A DNA stretch of 64,000 nucleotides from Marinobacter sp. es.042. Its GTDB lineage: Bacteria; Pseudomonadota; Gammaproteobacteria; Pseudomonadales; Oleiphilaceae. The notes below the pieces were generated by a model. It was not told the DNA's origin. It ran no database searches and was given only the letters and a program-made list of their open reading frames with translations. The stretch spans positions 3,872,137 through 3,936,136 of the forward strand of contig NZ_LT897781.1 in NCBI RefSeq assembly GCF_900188315.1. Reading direction: 5' to 3'. Within the stretch, counting starts at the first letter, position 1; the number at the start of each line of letters is the position of its first letter. Below, piece by piece: positions 57,608 to 64,000 of this stretch. The position numbers and the translations under genes were made by a program.

Positions 57608-57933
57608 GATACCACCGCCAAGACGTCAGCAAAGCCATCAGCGCGGCCAGTTTTGCCTTCCAGGGCCCCCGTCCGTCCTCTGCGCTCACTGCCCAGGCCC
57701 TGGAAGGCCTTTTTGACACCCTCCTGCACCAGCTAAGCCAGCTGCAGGAAGTGCGCACCGACTACCCGTGCGACTACATGGCCCGCTGCAAAGCGGCCTT
57801 CACCGACGCCCTGATCCACGAACTGGAAGCCAGCGGCCATCACAGCCCGGCCTTTGACCGCCTTATACAACTGCGGGACGCCTGGGACTGCGGCCACCTG
57901 GATCTTCCCACCGTCACGGAGACGCAACCATGA
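57604..57933 (+). CDS. Hypothetical inovirus early protein 2
   Basis: 109 residues (MRYHRQDVSKAISAASFAFQ), helical with two cysteines (DYPCDYMARCKAAF). No domain recognised. It is translationally coupled by ATGA overlaps to the genes on both sides. Confidence 0.7.
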   Translation: MRYHRQDVSKAISAASFAFQGPRPSSALTAQALEGLFDTLLHQLSQLQEVRTDYPCDYMARCKAAFTDALIHELEASGHHSPAFDRLIQLRDAWDCGHLDLPTVTETQP

Positions 57934-58196
57934 GCCATATCCCCCCCAGAAAAGACCAGGTGGAAGACAAAGAGCGCCGTTTCTACGTCTGCGCTCCGTC
58001 CTCCATCTACCTCCAGCTGCAACAGGAAGCCATCCAACGGGGAACGGATCTCTGGACCCTCGGAGGTTCCGTCCTGACCGCCTGGCTGGAGGCTGGCTGC
58101 CCGACCTTTGGCACTCAGGACCAACCCCCTGAAAAGCCCACGAGTCCGCCCCCGTCATCGTCACCACTCGCGCACGAAAAGGGGGCCGGACAGTGA
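57930..58196 (+). CDS. Hypothetical inovirus early protein 3
   Basis: 88 residues. YVCAPSSIYLQLQQEAIQRG then TLGGSVLTAWLEAGCP resembles a small ribbon-helix-helix/CopG-like core, and the C-terminus is Pro/Ser-rich and disordered. It may be a DNA-binding regulator. It ends in a GTGA overlap with a further, doubtful frame. Confidence 0.65.
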   Translation: MSHIPPRKDQVEDKERRFYVCAPSSIYLQLQQEAIQRGTDLWTLGGSVLTAWLEAGCPTFGTQDQPPEKPTSPPPSSSPLAHEKGAGQ

Positions 58197-58573
58197 CCGT
58201 TACAAGGCTGGCGCGTAGCGCCAGGGCCGCAGGCCCCCTGGCCTTGTGGCGGGCTCTGGCTGGTCCACAGTGCGCATCCGGAGTGGTGAGGATGTCGGGG
58301 GAGGACGCCCGCCCCTTGATTCCGAACCATGAGCAAAGGCGGCAAACGGAGTGCGGCAGGCGACAGGGATCGTTACCCGTAAGGGTGGCCACCTTAGTGG
58401 CCAGGAGCAGAGCGAGTAGAGCCCGCCCCGAAGGGGTCGAAAAACCCAACTCAAACCCTTTCCACCATCACCACCAGGAAAGGCAGTACTGAAAACCAAA
58501 GTTAAATATTTAACCCCGGCCCAGCCGGACAACCAGCAACAGCAACACCCAACGAAACCAGAGGACACACGCA
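58197..58573. other. Structured, probably non-coding phage region
   Basis: About 375 bases. At 58203-58246 CAAGGC and GCCTTG close a three-way structure with a perfect CTGGCGC-gta-GCGCCAG hairpin (58208-58224) and a second hairpin (about 58221-58241). A frame from 58193 to 58492 is open but Ala/Arg-rich and spans these hairpins, so I doubt it is a protein. The region could hold a packaging signal or replication element of the single-stranded phage, or the promoter for the coat genes. Confidence 0.5.
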
Positions 58574-58870
58574 ATGGAAAACTACCTGAACCTCATGATC
58601 ATCGGCGCCACCCGCTACGACATCGACGGCAACCGGGGCGGTTCCCTGTGGGCCTATTCCCCAGCCGAAGCTGACGACGACAACCGAGTCGGCAACGAAG
58701 TCATGAAAATCGCCTGCGACTGGAAGCACATCGACCAGCTGCGCAACCACGCCGAACGTCTCCCGGCCATGTTCACCGTCAAGGCCCAGATGAAAGCCGG
58801 GCAGGGCGGCAAGATCACCTTCAAGGCCCTGGACATGAAACCCCAGGACCCGATCAAGAAAACCGCCTGA
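58574..58870 (+). CDS. Putative phage ssDNA-binding protein (gV-like position)
   Basis: 98 residues with GAGGACA upstream. MENYLNLMIIGATRYDIDG and FTVKAQMKAGQGGKITFKAL read as beta-rich, consistent with an OB-type fold, and it sits just before the coat genes where inoviruses encode the protein that coats viral ssDNA before assembly. The assignment rests on size, position and composition; I cannot recognise the family with certainty. Confidence 0.55.
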   Translation: MENYLNLMIIGATRYDIDGNRGGSLWAYSPAEADDDNRVGNEVMKIACDWKHIDQLRNHAERLPAMFTVKAQMKAGQGGKITFKALDMKPQDPIKKTA

Positions 58871-58880
58871 GTAAGAACTG

Positions 58881-59105
58881 ATGAACGTCATCACCTGCGA
58901 CGGTGAATGGACACAAGGATCCCAGGGCATCGAATGCACCGGGACCCTGCAAAGCATTCCTTATCAGGACGTCGACGTCCTGTTTCAGGAATACCTGGCA
59001 CCAGACGCCAGCGTCATCGGCCTGGTGTCAGGAATCGCCCTGGCTCTCTTCGTCACCGGAGTCGGTGCCGGAAGAGTCATCCAAGTAATGAGAAAGATCT
59101 CATAA
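58881..59105 (+). CDS. Putative minor coat protein
   Basis: 74 residues with one hydrophobic span (SVIGLVSGIALALFVTGVGAG) ending in a basic tail RVIQVMRKIS. Two cysteines lie in the N-terminal outside part (CDGEWTQGSQGIEC). Between the ssDNA-binding candidate and the major coat, this matches gVII/gIX-type tip proteins of inoviruses. Confidence 0.6.
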   Translation: MNVITCDGEWTQGSQGIECTGTLQSIPYQDVDVLFQEYLAPDASVIGLVSGIALALFVTGVGAGRVIQVMRKIS

Positions 59106-59127
59106 CCAACCCGAAAGGAAAAACGAC

Positions 59128-59397
59128 ATGAACGACATCATCGAAATGGAAAAGCAAAACAACTGCAAAACCTGGGGCATGGCCCGCGCTCGCTTCGGCA
59201 AACGCGCCGCCAAGATCGGTACTGCACTCGCGGCCGCCGGAACCTCTGTGACCGCGTTCGCCGTGGACCACACCGCAGAGATCACCGCCGCCCAGGGTGA
59301 CGCCACCACCAACACCACCGCAGCGGTTGCGGCGGTTATCGCGGTTGCTGCCGTGGTGTTCGGTGTGGGCATCGTCCTGCGACTGCTCAACCGGTAA
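59128..59397 (+). CDS. Major coat protein (pVIII-like)
   Basis: 89 residues. A long leader-like N-terminus (basic, RFGKRAAKIGTALAAAGTSV) ends in TAFA, a signal peptidase site. The mature ~45-residue protein has acidic VDHTAEITAAQGDATTNTTA, a hydrophobic helix AAVAAVIAVAAVVFGVGIVL and a basic C-terminus RLLNR that contacts DNA. This is the classic inovirus major coat layout. AAAGGAAA upstream is a good ribosome site, and the three hairpins downstream stop transcription. Confidence 0.85.
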   Translation: MNDIIEMEKQNNCKTWGMARARFGKRAAKIGTALAAAGTSVTAFAVDHTAEITAAQGDATTNTTAAVAAVIAVAAVVFGVGIVLRLLNR

Positions 59398-59416
59398 TGC
59401 TCACCAGCATCTTAAT

Positions 59417-59487
59417 AGCCTGTCTCTGGACAGGCTGTTTCGTGTCCGGTTACCGGACTGTGTAAGGGCCGGATTCCGGCCCTTTTT
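59417..59487 (+). terminator. Triple-hairpin terminator after major coat gene
   Basis: Three consecutive hairpins: agcctgtc/gacaggct (59417-59436), gtccgg/ccggac (59444-59458) and aagggccgg/ccggccctt (59464-59484), the last followed by a T run. A strong terminator after the coat gene is typical of filamentous phages and keeps coat expression far above pIII. Confidence 0.9.
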
Positions 59488-59509
59488 CATTCAGACAACG
59501 GTCCCAGTG

Positions 59510-60844
59510 ATGCGCCTTTCAATCCTCGCCTTCGTCACACTGCTACTGACGCTCGGATCCGTCCAGACCCAGGCGGCCACCTCCGTCTGGCATCAACAGT
59601 TTTACCTGGACCAGTGCAACAAGGTACCCAGCCAATCCGAGTCCTGGTCCTCGGCGCAATCCTTCATCGACTCCGACGCCGCCTGCTCCGCGACCAACGG
59701 CTACGCCTGCTACATCGAAATCACCGACAACGCCACCCAGCACTGCACCGGCACCAGCCGCGGTACCATGCGGGTCTTTCAACAGGCCTGCACCCAACTC
59801 AGCCATGAAGGCGGTGTACCCGAAGGCACAGCCTGCGGCCAATGTGGCACCGGCCACGTCCCCGATCCCAGCGGGGAAAGCGGCTTTGACTGCCGCCTGG
59901 AAAAAACCTTTGAAGAATGCCGCTACAACTTCATGAGCTATGACCCACGGCAAAAGAAATGCGTCACCGAATGCATCTACGGCGAACTCGATTACCGCTG
60001 CAATGCCGAACCCTTCGACGAATGCACCAGTGAAGCCGACGACTTTGTCGGCACCATCGGCTGGGGCGCCAACCGAAGAAACGTTTGCTCCGGCGACAAC
60101 CAATGCGCCGACAACGAAACCTTCGCCTTTGGGGAAGGCCCCGATGGCGCTTATACCGGCCAATGCGTCAATAACGACGCCAACCCGCCCATCTGCCCCG
60201 ATGGCTTCAAAGGCGGCCTGATCATTACCGAAGACGGCTTCGCCTGCGCCTCCCTCAATCCCGATGGTACCAACGAAAACGACACCTCCAACGGGGACAG
60301 CGACGGCGATGGGGAAGGGGATCTCACCGGCATGGCCGGCCAGCTCGACGACATCAAAGGCCTTCTCTCCTCCGGCAACACCGAACGCGGCAACATCAAG
60401 AACCAGCTCGACGGCATCGGCAAATCCATCAAAGACGGTACCCAGGCCATCACCGACGCCATCGGTAACATCCCCGGCGGGGGAGGTGGCGGAAGCGGAA
60501 ACGGCGACGGAAACAGCCAGACCGAAATCGTCGGCGAAGACGGCGAATCGATTACCTGGAGCGGGGAAGCCATCCCATTAGAACTGGCCGACGGCCTCGA
60601 TGAGCTCAACGCCGTCCAGGGCGAATACGAAACCCTCATCGCCAACATCCGCGCCGAAATGTCGGCCTCCTTCGGCTCCTTCACCGGGGCCGGTGGCCTA
60701 CAGGACAACAACATCACCCTCTACGGCGAGACCTTCAACGCCGGTCTTTCCAAGTTCGGAGCCGACCTCTCCATCCTCGGCTCCATCATCCTCTTTGCCG
60801 CGACCTTCATTGCACTGGGCATCATCATGGGAGCACGAGACTGA
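59510..60844 (+). CDS. Adsorption/attachment protein (pIII-like)
   Basis: 444 residues from the ATG at 59510. A signal peptide (cleavage near VQTQAA) is followed by a Cys-rich ectodomain (more than 15 cysteines, residues about 30-260), an acidic Asn/Asp/Gly linker, a Gly-rich segment GGGGGSGNGDG near residue 325, and a C-terminal membrane anchor LGSIILFAATFIALGIIMG. This is the pIII layout: N-terminal receptor-binding domains, glycine linker and an anchor that caps the virion. The receptor (usually a pilus and TolA) is unknown. The frame is open upstream of 59510, but that part spans the terminator hairpins. Confidence 0.8.
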   Translation: MRLSILAFVTLLLTLGSVQTQAATSVWHQQFYLDQCNKVPSQSESWSSAQSFIDSDAACSATNGYACYIEITDNATQHCTGTSRGTMRVFQQACTQLSHEGGVPEGTACGQCGTGHVPDPSGESGFDCRLEKTFEECRYNFMSYDPRQKKCVTECIYGELDYRCNAEPFDECTSEADDFVGTIGWGANRRNVCSGDNQCADNETFAFGEGPDGAYTGQCVNNDANPPICPDGFKGGLIITEDGFACASLNPDGTNENDTSNGDSDGDGEGDLTGMAGQLDDIKGLLSSGNTERGNIKNQLDGIGKSIKDGTQAITDAIGNIPGGGGGGSGNGDGNSQTEIVGEDGESITWSGEAIPLELADGLDELNAVQGEYETLIANIRAEMSASFGSFTGAGGLQDNNITLYGETFNAGLSKFGADLSILGSIILFAATFIALGIIMGARD

Positions 60845-61163
60845 TGGAATTCATTGCCACCTTCTTCGACGCCATCTGGGCCTTCCTGGAAGCCATCCCA
60901 CCTTCATCAACGACGCCATGGTCAAACTCTCGGCCTGGTACGTCATCTGGGTGACCAAGGCCAAAATCTACTTCGTCGGCTTTGCCTGGGGTGTTGCCCA
61001 GGAAGTCCTCAACCAGCTCAACATCTCCGGCACCATCAACCAGTACTGGGGCTCCATCGACTCCAAAGTCATGGGCGCACTGACCTACTTCCGCATCCCC
61101 GACGCCCTGAACATCATCCTGAATGCGCACCTGACCCGGTACGTCATGGGAGTGCTGAAATGA
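60844..61163 (+). pseudogene. pVI-like minor coat protein (DUF2523-like), frameshifted
   Basis: The ATG at 60844 overlaps the pIII stop and encodes MEFIATFFDAIWAFLEAIP, then the homologous sequence continues in another frame as TFINDAMVKLSAWYVIWVTK to YFRIPDALNIILNAHLTRYV and VMGVLK at 61163. One missing C in the run near 60897-60902 explains the shift. The restored product would be about 106 residues with hydrophobic segments, matching the pVI/DUF2523 cap protein by size and place. Either the locus is inactivated or the assembly lost a base. Confidence 0.75.
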
Positions 61164-62518
61164 CCATCAACATCCACCATGGCCCACCCGGCTCCTACAA
61201 ATCCGCCGGGGTCGTACAACGCTACGTCATCCCCGCCCTGACCGGAGAAGATAGTGACTACCCCGACGGTCGCTGCGTTGTCACCAACATAAGAGGCCTG
61301 GACTCCATCGAACGGGTGGAAGAAGCCTTCGGCGTCACCTGCGGCCCGGAATCCAGAATCATCAACCTTGAAACCGAAACCCGCGACGCCCTCGAATACG
61401 CCGCAAGATGGTTCCACTGGGTCCCGATCGGCGCACTCATCGTCCTCGACGAAGCCCAGGCGGTGTATCCCGCGGCCAGACGGGACTTCCGAATCGAACA
61501 CCTGGATTACCCAGGGGGCAAAGAAGCCGCCCAACGCGACAACCGCCCGGCAGATGTCCTCCTGGCCTTCGACATGCACCGCCACTACAACTGGGACCTG
61601 TTCCTGTGCACGCCCAACATCGGAAAGATCCACAAAGAAATCCGCCAGAGTGCCCAGCAGGCCTTCCGGCATTGGCAAATGGGCCACATCGTGCCCTGGA
61701 AGAAAAACAAATGGAGGGAACTGGAACATGACCCTGAAAACAGCGGAAAAGCTGCCTCCCATAGTATCGGTGTCCCAAAAGAGTACAAGGTCGACCTCCG
61801 GGTCTTCGAGTGCTACCAGTCGACGAAAACCGGCAAGGCCAAAGGGGTGGTCGGGGGTAATTCAATCCTTAAGGATCGCAAGTTGCAGCTTGCAGTTGTG
61901 GTTATCGTGGGCAGCTTCTCGCTGCTCGGCTATCAGGCGTACCACATTATCGAGCGCGAAAAGGCTCGCCTCTCGGGTGATCCGGTGGCTGTTCCCGAGA
62001 GTGATACGGCTGATGGTCGCGCTAACCCTGATGGTTCTGATGGGAGCCGCCTTGCGCCTGGTAGCCCGTCTGAGCGTTCTTTAGACCAAAACCAACAACA
62101 AAATGCCCCCAACTCACGCCAGCACCTGGAACACCCCTTCGCCGACGTTGAGCTACGCATCGCCGGCAGCGTCAACCGCCTCTACCTGTTCCAGGGCGAA
62201 GATCTGCAAGGGGAGTTCGCGCTTACCCAACAAGACCTTTCCAGCTTCGGCTACCGCGTCCTGTACCTCAGAGATTGTCACGGCCAACTCTGGTGGGACG
62301 GGGAGCGCGTCCAGGATCTGTATTGCCAACGCATGAGAATCCGAGAACCCGAACCCAGGCCAAGCTTCGAGCCAACCATGTTCCAGCCCTGGTCACGACA
62401 CGAAAGACCCGGCGCCAGCGGAGCGCTAGCGACGATGCGCGAGGAGCAAGCGCTCCGCTGGCGCCGGGGCGCAGCCCTGAGACGTCCCTGTAACACGTCT
62501 CATAGAAAACGACGGTAG
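61160..62518 (+). CDS. Zot/pI-family phage assembly ATPase
   Basis: 452 residues starting at the ATG overlapping the pVI stop. A Walker A variant GPPGSYKS at 8-15, Walker B ALIVLDEAQAVYP at 92-105 and DVLLAFDMHRHYNWDLFLCTPN form the cytoplasmic motor domain. A single membrane helix (LQLAVVVIVGSFSLLGYQAY, about 243-261) leads to a periplasmic tail with a Cys pair (LRDCHG and DLYCQ). It drives coat assembly and extrusion through the envelope. The last about 45 codons are made of two strong DNA hairpins (62408-62502), giving an Arg/Ala-rich tail. Confidence 0.88.
   Translation: MTINIHHGPPGSYKSAGVVQRYVIPALTGEDSDYPDGRCVVTNIRGLDSIERVEEAFGVTCGPESRIINLETETRDALEYAARWFHWVPIGALIVLDEAQAVYPAARRDFRIEHLDYPGGKEAAQRDNRPADVLLAFDMHRHYNWDLFLCTPNIGKIHKEIRQSAQQAFRHWQMGHIVPWKKNKWRELEHDPENSGKAASHSIGVPKEYKVDLRVFECYQSTKTGKAKGVVGGNSILKDRKLQLAVVVIVGSFSLLGYQAYHIIEREKARLSGDPVAVPESDTADGRANPDGSDGSRLAPGSPSERSLDQNQQQNAPNSRQHLEHPFADVELRIAGSVNRLYLFQGEDLQGEFALTQQDLSSFGYRVLYLRDCHGQLWWDGERVQDLYCQRMRIREPEPRPSFEPTMFQPWSRHERPGASGALATMREEQALRWRRGAALRRPCNTSHRKRR
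62408..62502. repeat. Two strong hairpins at the end of zot (candidate origin or packaging signal)
   Basis: A perfect 20-bp inverted repeat (62408-62427 with 62449-62468) around a 21-base loop, then an 8-bp one (62478-62485 with 62495-62502, TGAGACGT/ACGTCTCA). They overlap the zot 3' end, just before the rep gene. In filamentous phages the origin and packaging hairpins often lie between gI/gIV and gII. Confidence 0.7.
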
Positions 62519-62556
62519 TCGATTTTTAAACCACTTAGAACCACAGTGAGACACAG

Positions 62557-63819
62557 ATGAAAATCAGAGACTTCGAACGCATCGACACCACCACCGGCGA
62601 AATCGGAAAAGGGGACCTCTTCATCGGTCCGGAAGGCCAGCAAGTGAACCTGAAGAAGGTCAACGTCCTTTGGACCGGCACGGATACCGTAAGACAACTG
62701 TTCCAGGGACGCCTGAAACCCGAAATCCTCGCCGAGATTGCCACCGAATACGAATCCGGCTTCGACGCTACTCTCACAATCAAGAAGATCCCTTTCCGCC
62801 TGCAATCCGGCAGACGCGGTGGCTTCAAATACATCCTGCAAAATCGGGAATACGGCCTGACGATCCTGCTTCAGAACTTCTACGCCGAAGCCGACACCCT
62901 GGCACGCACGTTAAATCGAAACCTCCCCCAGATGGCTCTATGAACGCTCCAGCCAAGAGATCCACGACGAGCTTGGGGAGTGGGGTATGTACTTCCTCAC
63001 TAACATCAAGCCCGTTGGCATCGCACTCCACCTGGCCGTCGACTTCCAGGGCTGGGAACCACCCCAAGACTTTGCCCAGCACTTTGTCACAAGGGCCCGA
63101 ACCATCAGCGTCCACAACGGCATGAGCGATTTCCACTTCCAGGGCCTGGAGGCTCCACCGTCAACGGCCGAGGCGAAACCTACACCTTCGGCAAGGCTAA
63201 CAGCCTGCAGGTCTGCCTCTACGACAAATCCAAAGAGGTCGATGTCAGCGACAAACGCGCCTTCATGGAATCCATCTGGGAATGCGCCAGCAACGAAGAC
63301 TGCTTTCCGGACACCTGCTATGACCGGAAAAGCCCGTCTGGCGCCTGGAAATCCGCTTTCATCACGGATCGTCAACGAGATCTCCCAGGGCACGCCCAAC
63401 ATGAAGCCCATCTACACCTACAATGGACGCGGTACGCACCTGACTGGCCTCTGGCAGTACGCCCTGCAACAGCAACCGTTACGAGGTCAAACGGGAATGG
63501 GTGCACCCCATCTGGACCAAGCTCCGCGAAGACATCGGCTTCGGCTACTCGGCCCCGGATCTGCTCTACAAACGCGCAAAAAAGGAACCCGGTTGCGGCA
63601 ACGAAAAGAACGTCTCCCTGGCCTTTGGCAATCTCTTGTCCATTTATGCACGCAACCGTTTTAAACCCTCGTCAGGCCTGGGACTGCCTCAAGAAATCCG
63701 GACTTTGGGAGGACCTGTGCGCCTATTACCGACGACGGGAGATCTATGAAAACGAGCTATTTCAGCTCGTCCAGGATGGCCTGATAAAACGACGACTACT
63801 GACAAAGGTGGCGGCATGA
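62557..63819 (+). pseudogene. Inovirus replication initiator (rep), broken by multiple frame changes
   Basis: The start is intact: MKIRDFERIDTTTGEIGKGD through GFKYILQNREYGLTILLQNF, then the gene must be read by switching frames. Successive segments are WGMYFLTNIKPVGIALHLAV and the following VDFQGWEPPQDFAQHFVTRA (about 62970-63155), GETYTFGKANSLQVCLYDKS and MESIWECASNEDCFPDTC (about 63165-63325), KPVWRLEIRFHH (about 63335), ISQGTPNMKPIYTY and LTGLWQYAL (to about 63470), YEVKREWVHPIWTKLREDIG to LLSIYARNRF (to about 63660), and RQAWDCLKKSGLWEDLCAYY to the TGA at 63819. It matches a phage-X/CRI-type rolling-circle initiator of about 420 residues. At least six frame changes, mostly single bases in short homopolymers, and almost no missense signs are visible. 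Confidence 0.8.
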
Positions 63820-64000
63820 TCAGGAAGCTACCATCTGGGCGATGGCAAGTAGATATCCAGCCGGGCGGGAGAGGGCAGAAGCGCGTCAGAAAATCCTTCG
63901 ACTCAAAGGCAGAGGCGCTGCGTTTCGAGCGCTGGGCACTCAACAGCCATGCAGCTGGAGAAGATTGGAATCCGAGCAAGGATACTAGGACCCTTAAGGG
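63816..64000 (+). CDS. Phage tyrosine integrase, N-terminal part (truncated by window end)
   Basis: The ATG at 63816 overlaps the rep stop. The visible 61 residues, MIRKLPSGRWQVDIQPGGRG then KRVRKSFDSKAEALRFERWA, form the three-stranded arm-DNA-binding domain typical of phage integrases of the Phage_integrase/SAM-like family. The catalytic domain lies outside. It should recombine attP with the 3' half of tRNA-Phe, matching the fragment at 53107-53154. Confidence 0.85.
   Translation, partial: MIRKLPSGRWQVDIQPGGRGQKRVRKSFDSKAEALRFERWALNSHAAGEDWNPSKDTRTLK

Larger units (their letters stand above)
53107..64000. mobile_element. Integrated filamentous (inovirus-type) prophage, right end outside window
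   Basis: The element begins at the tRNA-Phe 3' fragment and extends past the right edge, ending in a tyrosine integrase gene. Its body has the inovirus order: repressor region, small early genes, ssDNA-binding candidate, minor coat, 89-residue major coat with strong terminator, large Cys-rich pIII-like protein, pVI-like protein, Zot/pI ATPase, replication initiator, integrase. Base composition shifts to AT-rich between 54.0 and 57.0 kb and back to GC-rich for the structural genes. Confidence 0.88.

Noticed and set aside
58193..58492. 99-codon frame coupled (GTGA) to the preceding phage gene
   Set aside because: Ala/Arg-rich, crosses several strong hairpins, ends in a His run; not counted as a gene, though the coupling overlap keeps it possible.

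Overview
This window reads as chromosome of a moderately GC-rich marine gammaproteobacterium, most likely Marinobacter or a close relative. That is inferred from the protein repertoire: AruF/AruG heterodimeric arginine succinyltransferase, AceE-type pyruvate dehydrogenase, TRAP-coupled glycolate oxidation, and a Lon/CnoX/Pnp core. It is not a database result. Positions 1 to about 53,100 are mostly housekeeping and catabolic genes in compact operons. From about 53,107 to beyond the right edge lies an integrated filamentous phage (inovirus-type prophage).

Layout: pnp (5' truncated); a minus-strand lipoprotein hydrolase and Lnb/DUF4105-like protein; a DUF3015-type exported protein; the branched-chain amino-acid ABC operon livKHMGF (minus); a TPR membrane protein; a MarR regulator; lon (minus); a CnoX-like thioredoxin; a small HNH protein; a KamA-family radical SAM enzyme; aceEF; a porin; and a DnaQ-GIY-YIG fusion. 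From 25.8 kb the arginine succinyltransferase (AST) operon astC-aruF-aruG-astD-astB is followed by a TetR/RND efflux insertion, then, on the minus strand, astE with an arginine/ornithine-type ABC transporter (aotP, aotJ, aotQ, aotM). From 41.5 kb a FadR-subfamily GntR regulator faces a TRAP transporter and glcG-glcD-glcE-glcF. Two near-identical palindromic operator candidates lie between them. Together these would import a small hydroxy/keto acid (probably glycolate) and oxidise it to glyoxylate. A LysE exporter, a UspA protein and small ORFs follow.

The prophage starts at a 3'-half fragment of tRNA-Phe (53,107-53,154, minus strand). It carries a RelBE/StbDE-like toxin-antitoxin pair and then a minus-strand lysogeny operon: a CI/LexA-like S24 repressor followed by two AT-rich genes of unknown function, one membrane-anchored with a coiled coil. 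An operator array separates this from the rightward phage genes: small HTH protein, three translationally coupled small genes, a structured non-coding stretch, putative ssDNA-binding protein, minor and major coat proteins, strong terminator, pIII-like adsorption protein, pVI-like protein (frameshifted), Zot/pI assembly ATPase, a replication initiator broken by many frame changes, and a tyrosine integrase running off the window. The intact tRNA-Phe is predicted just beyond 64,000.

The least explained signals are: (i) the two-gene lysogeny-operon module at 54.3-56.3 kb, a candidate superinfection-exclusion or anti-phage system; (ii) a two-copy cruciform element (22.7 and 38.1 kb) whose 54-nt core is conserved in length and motif while its long arms differ in sequence but stay self-complementary; (iii) three copies of a ggggtcagatgaa inverted repeat; and (iv) homopolymer-type frame changes confined to the phage pVI and rep genes.
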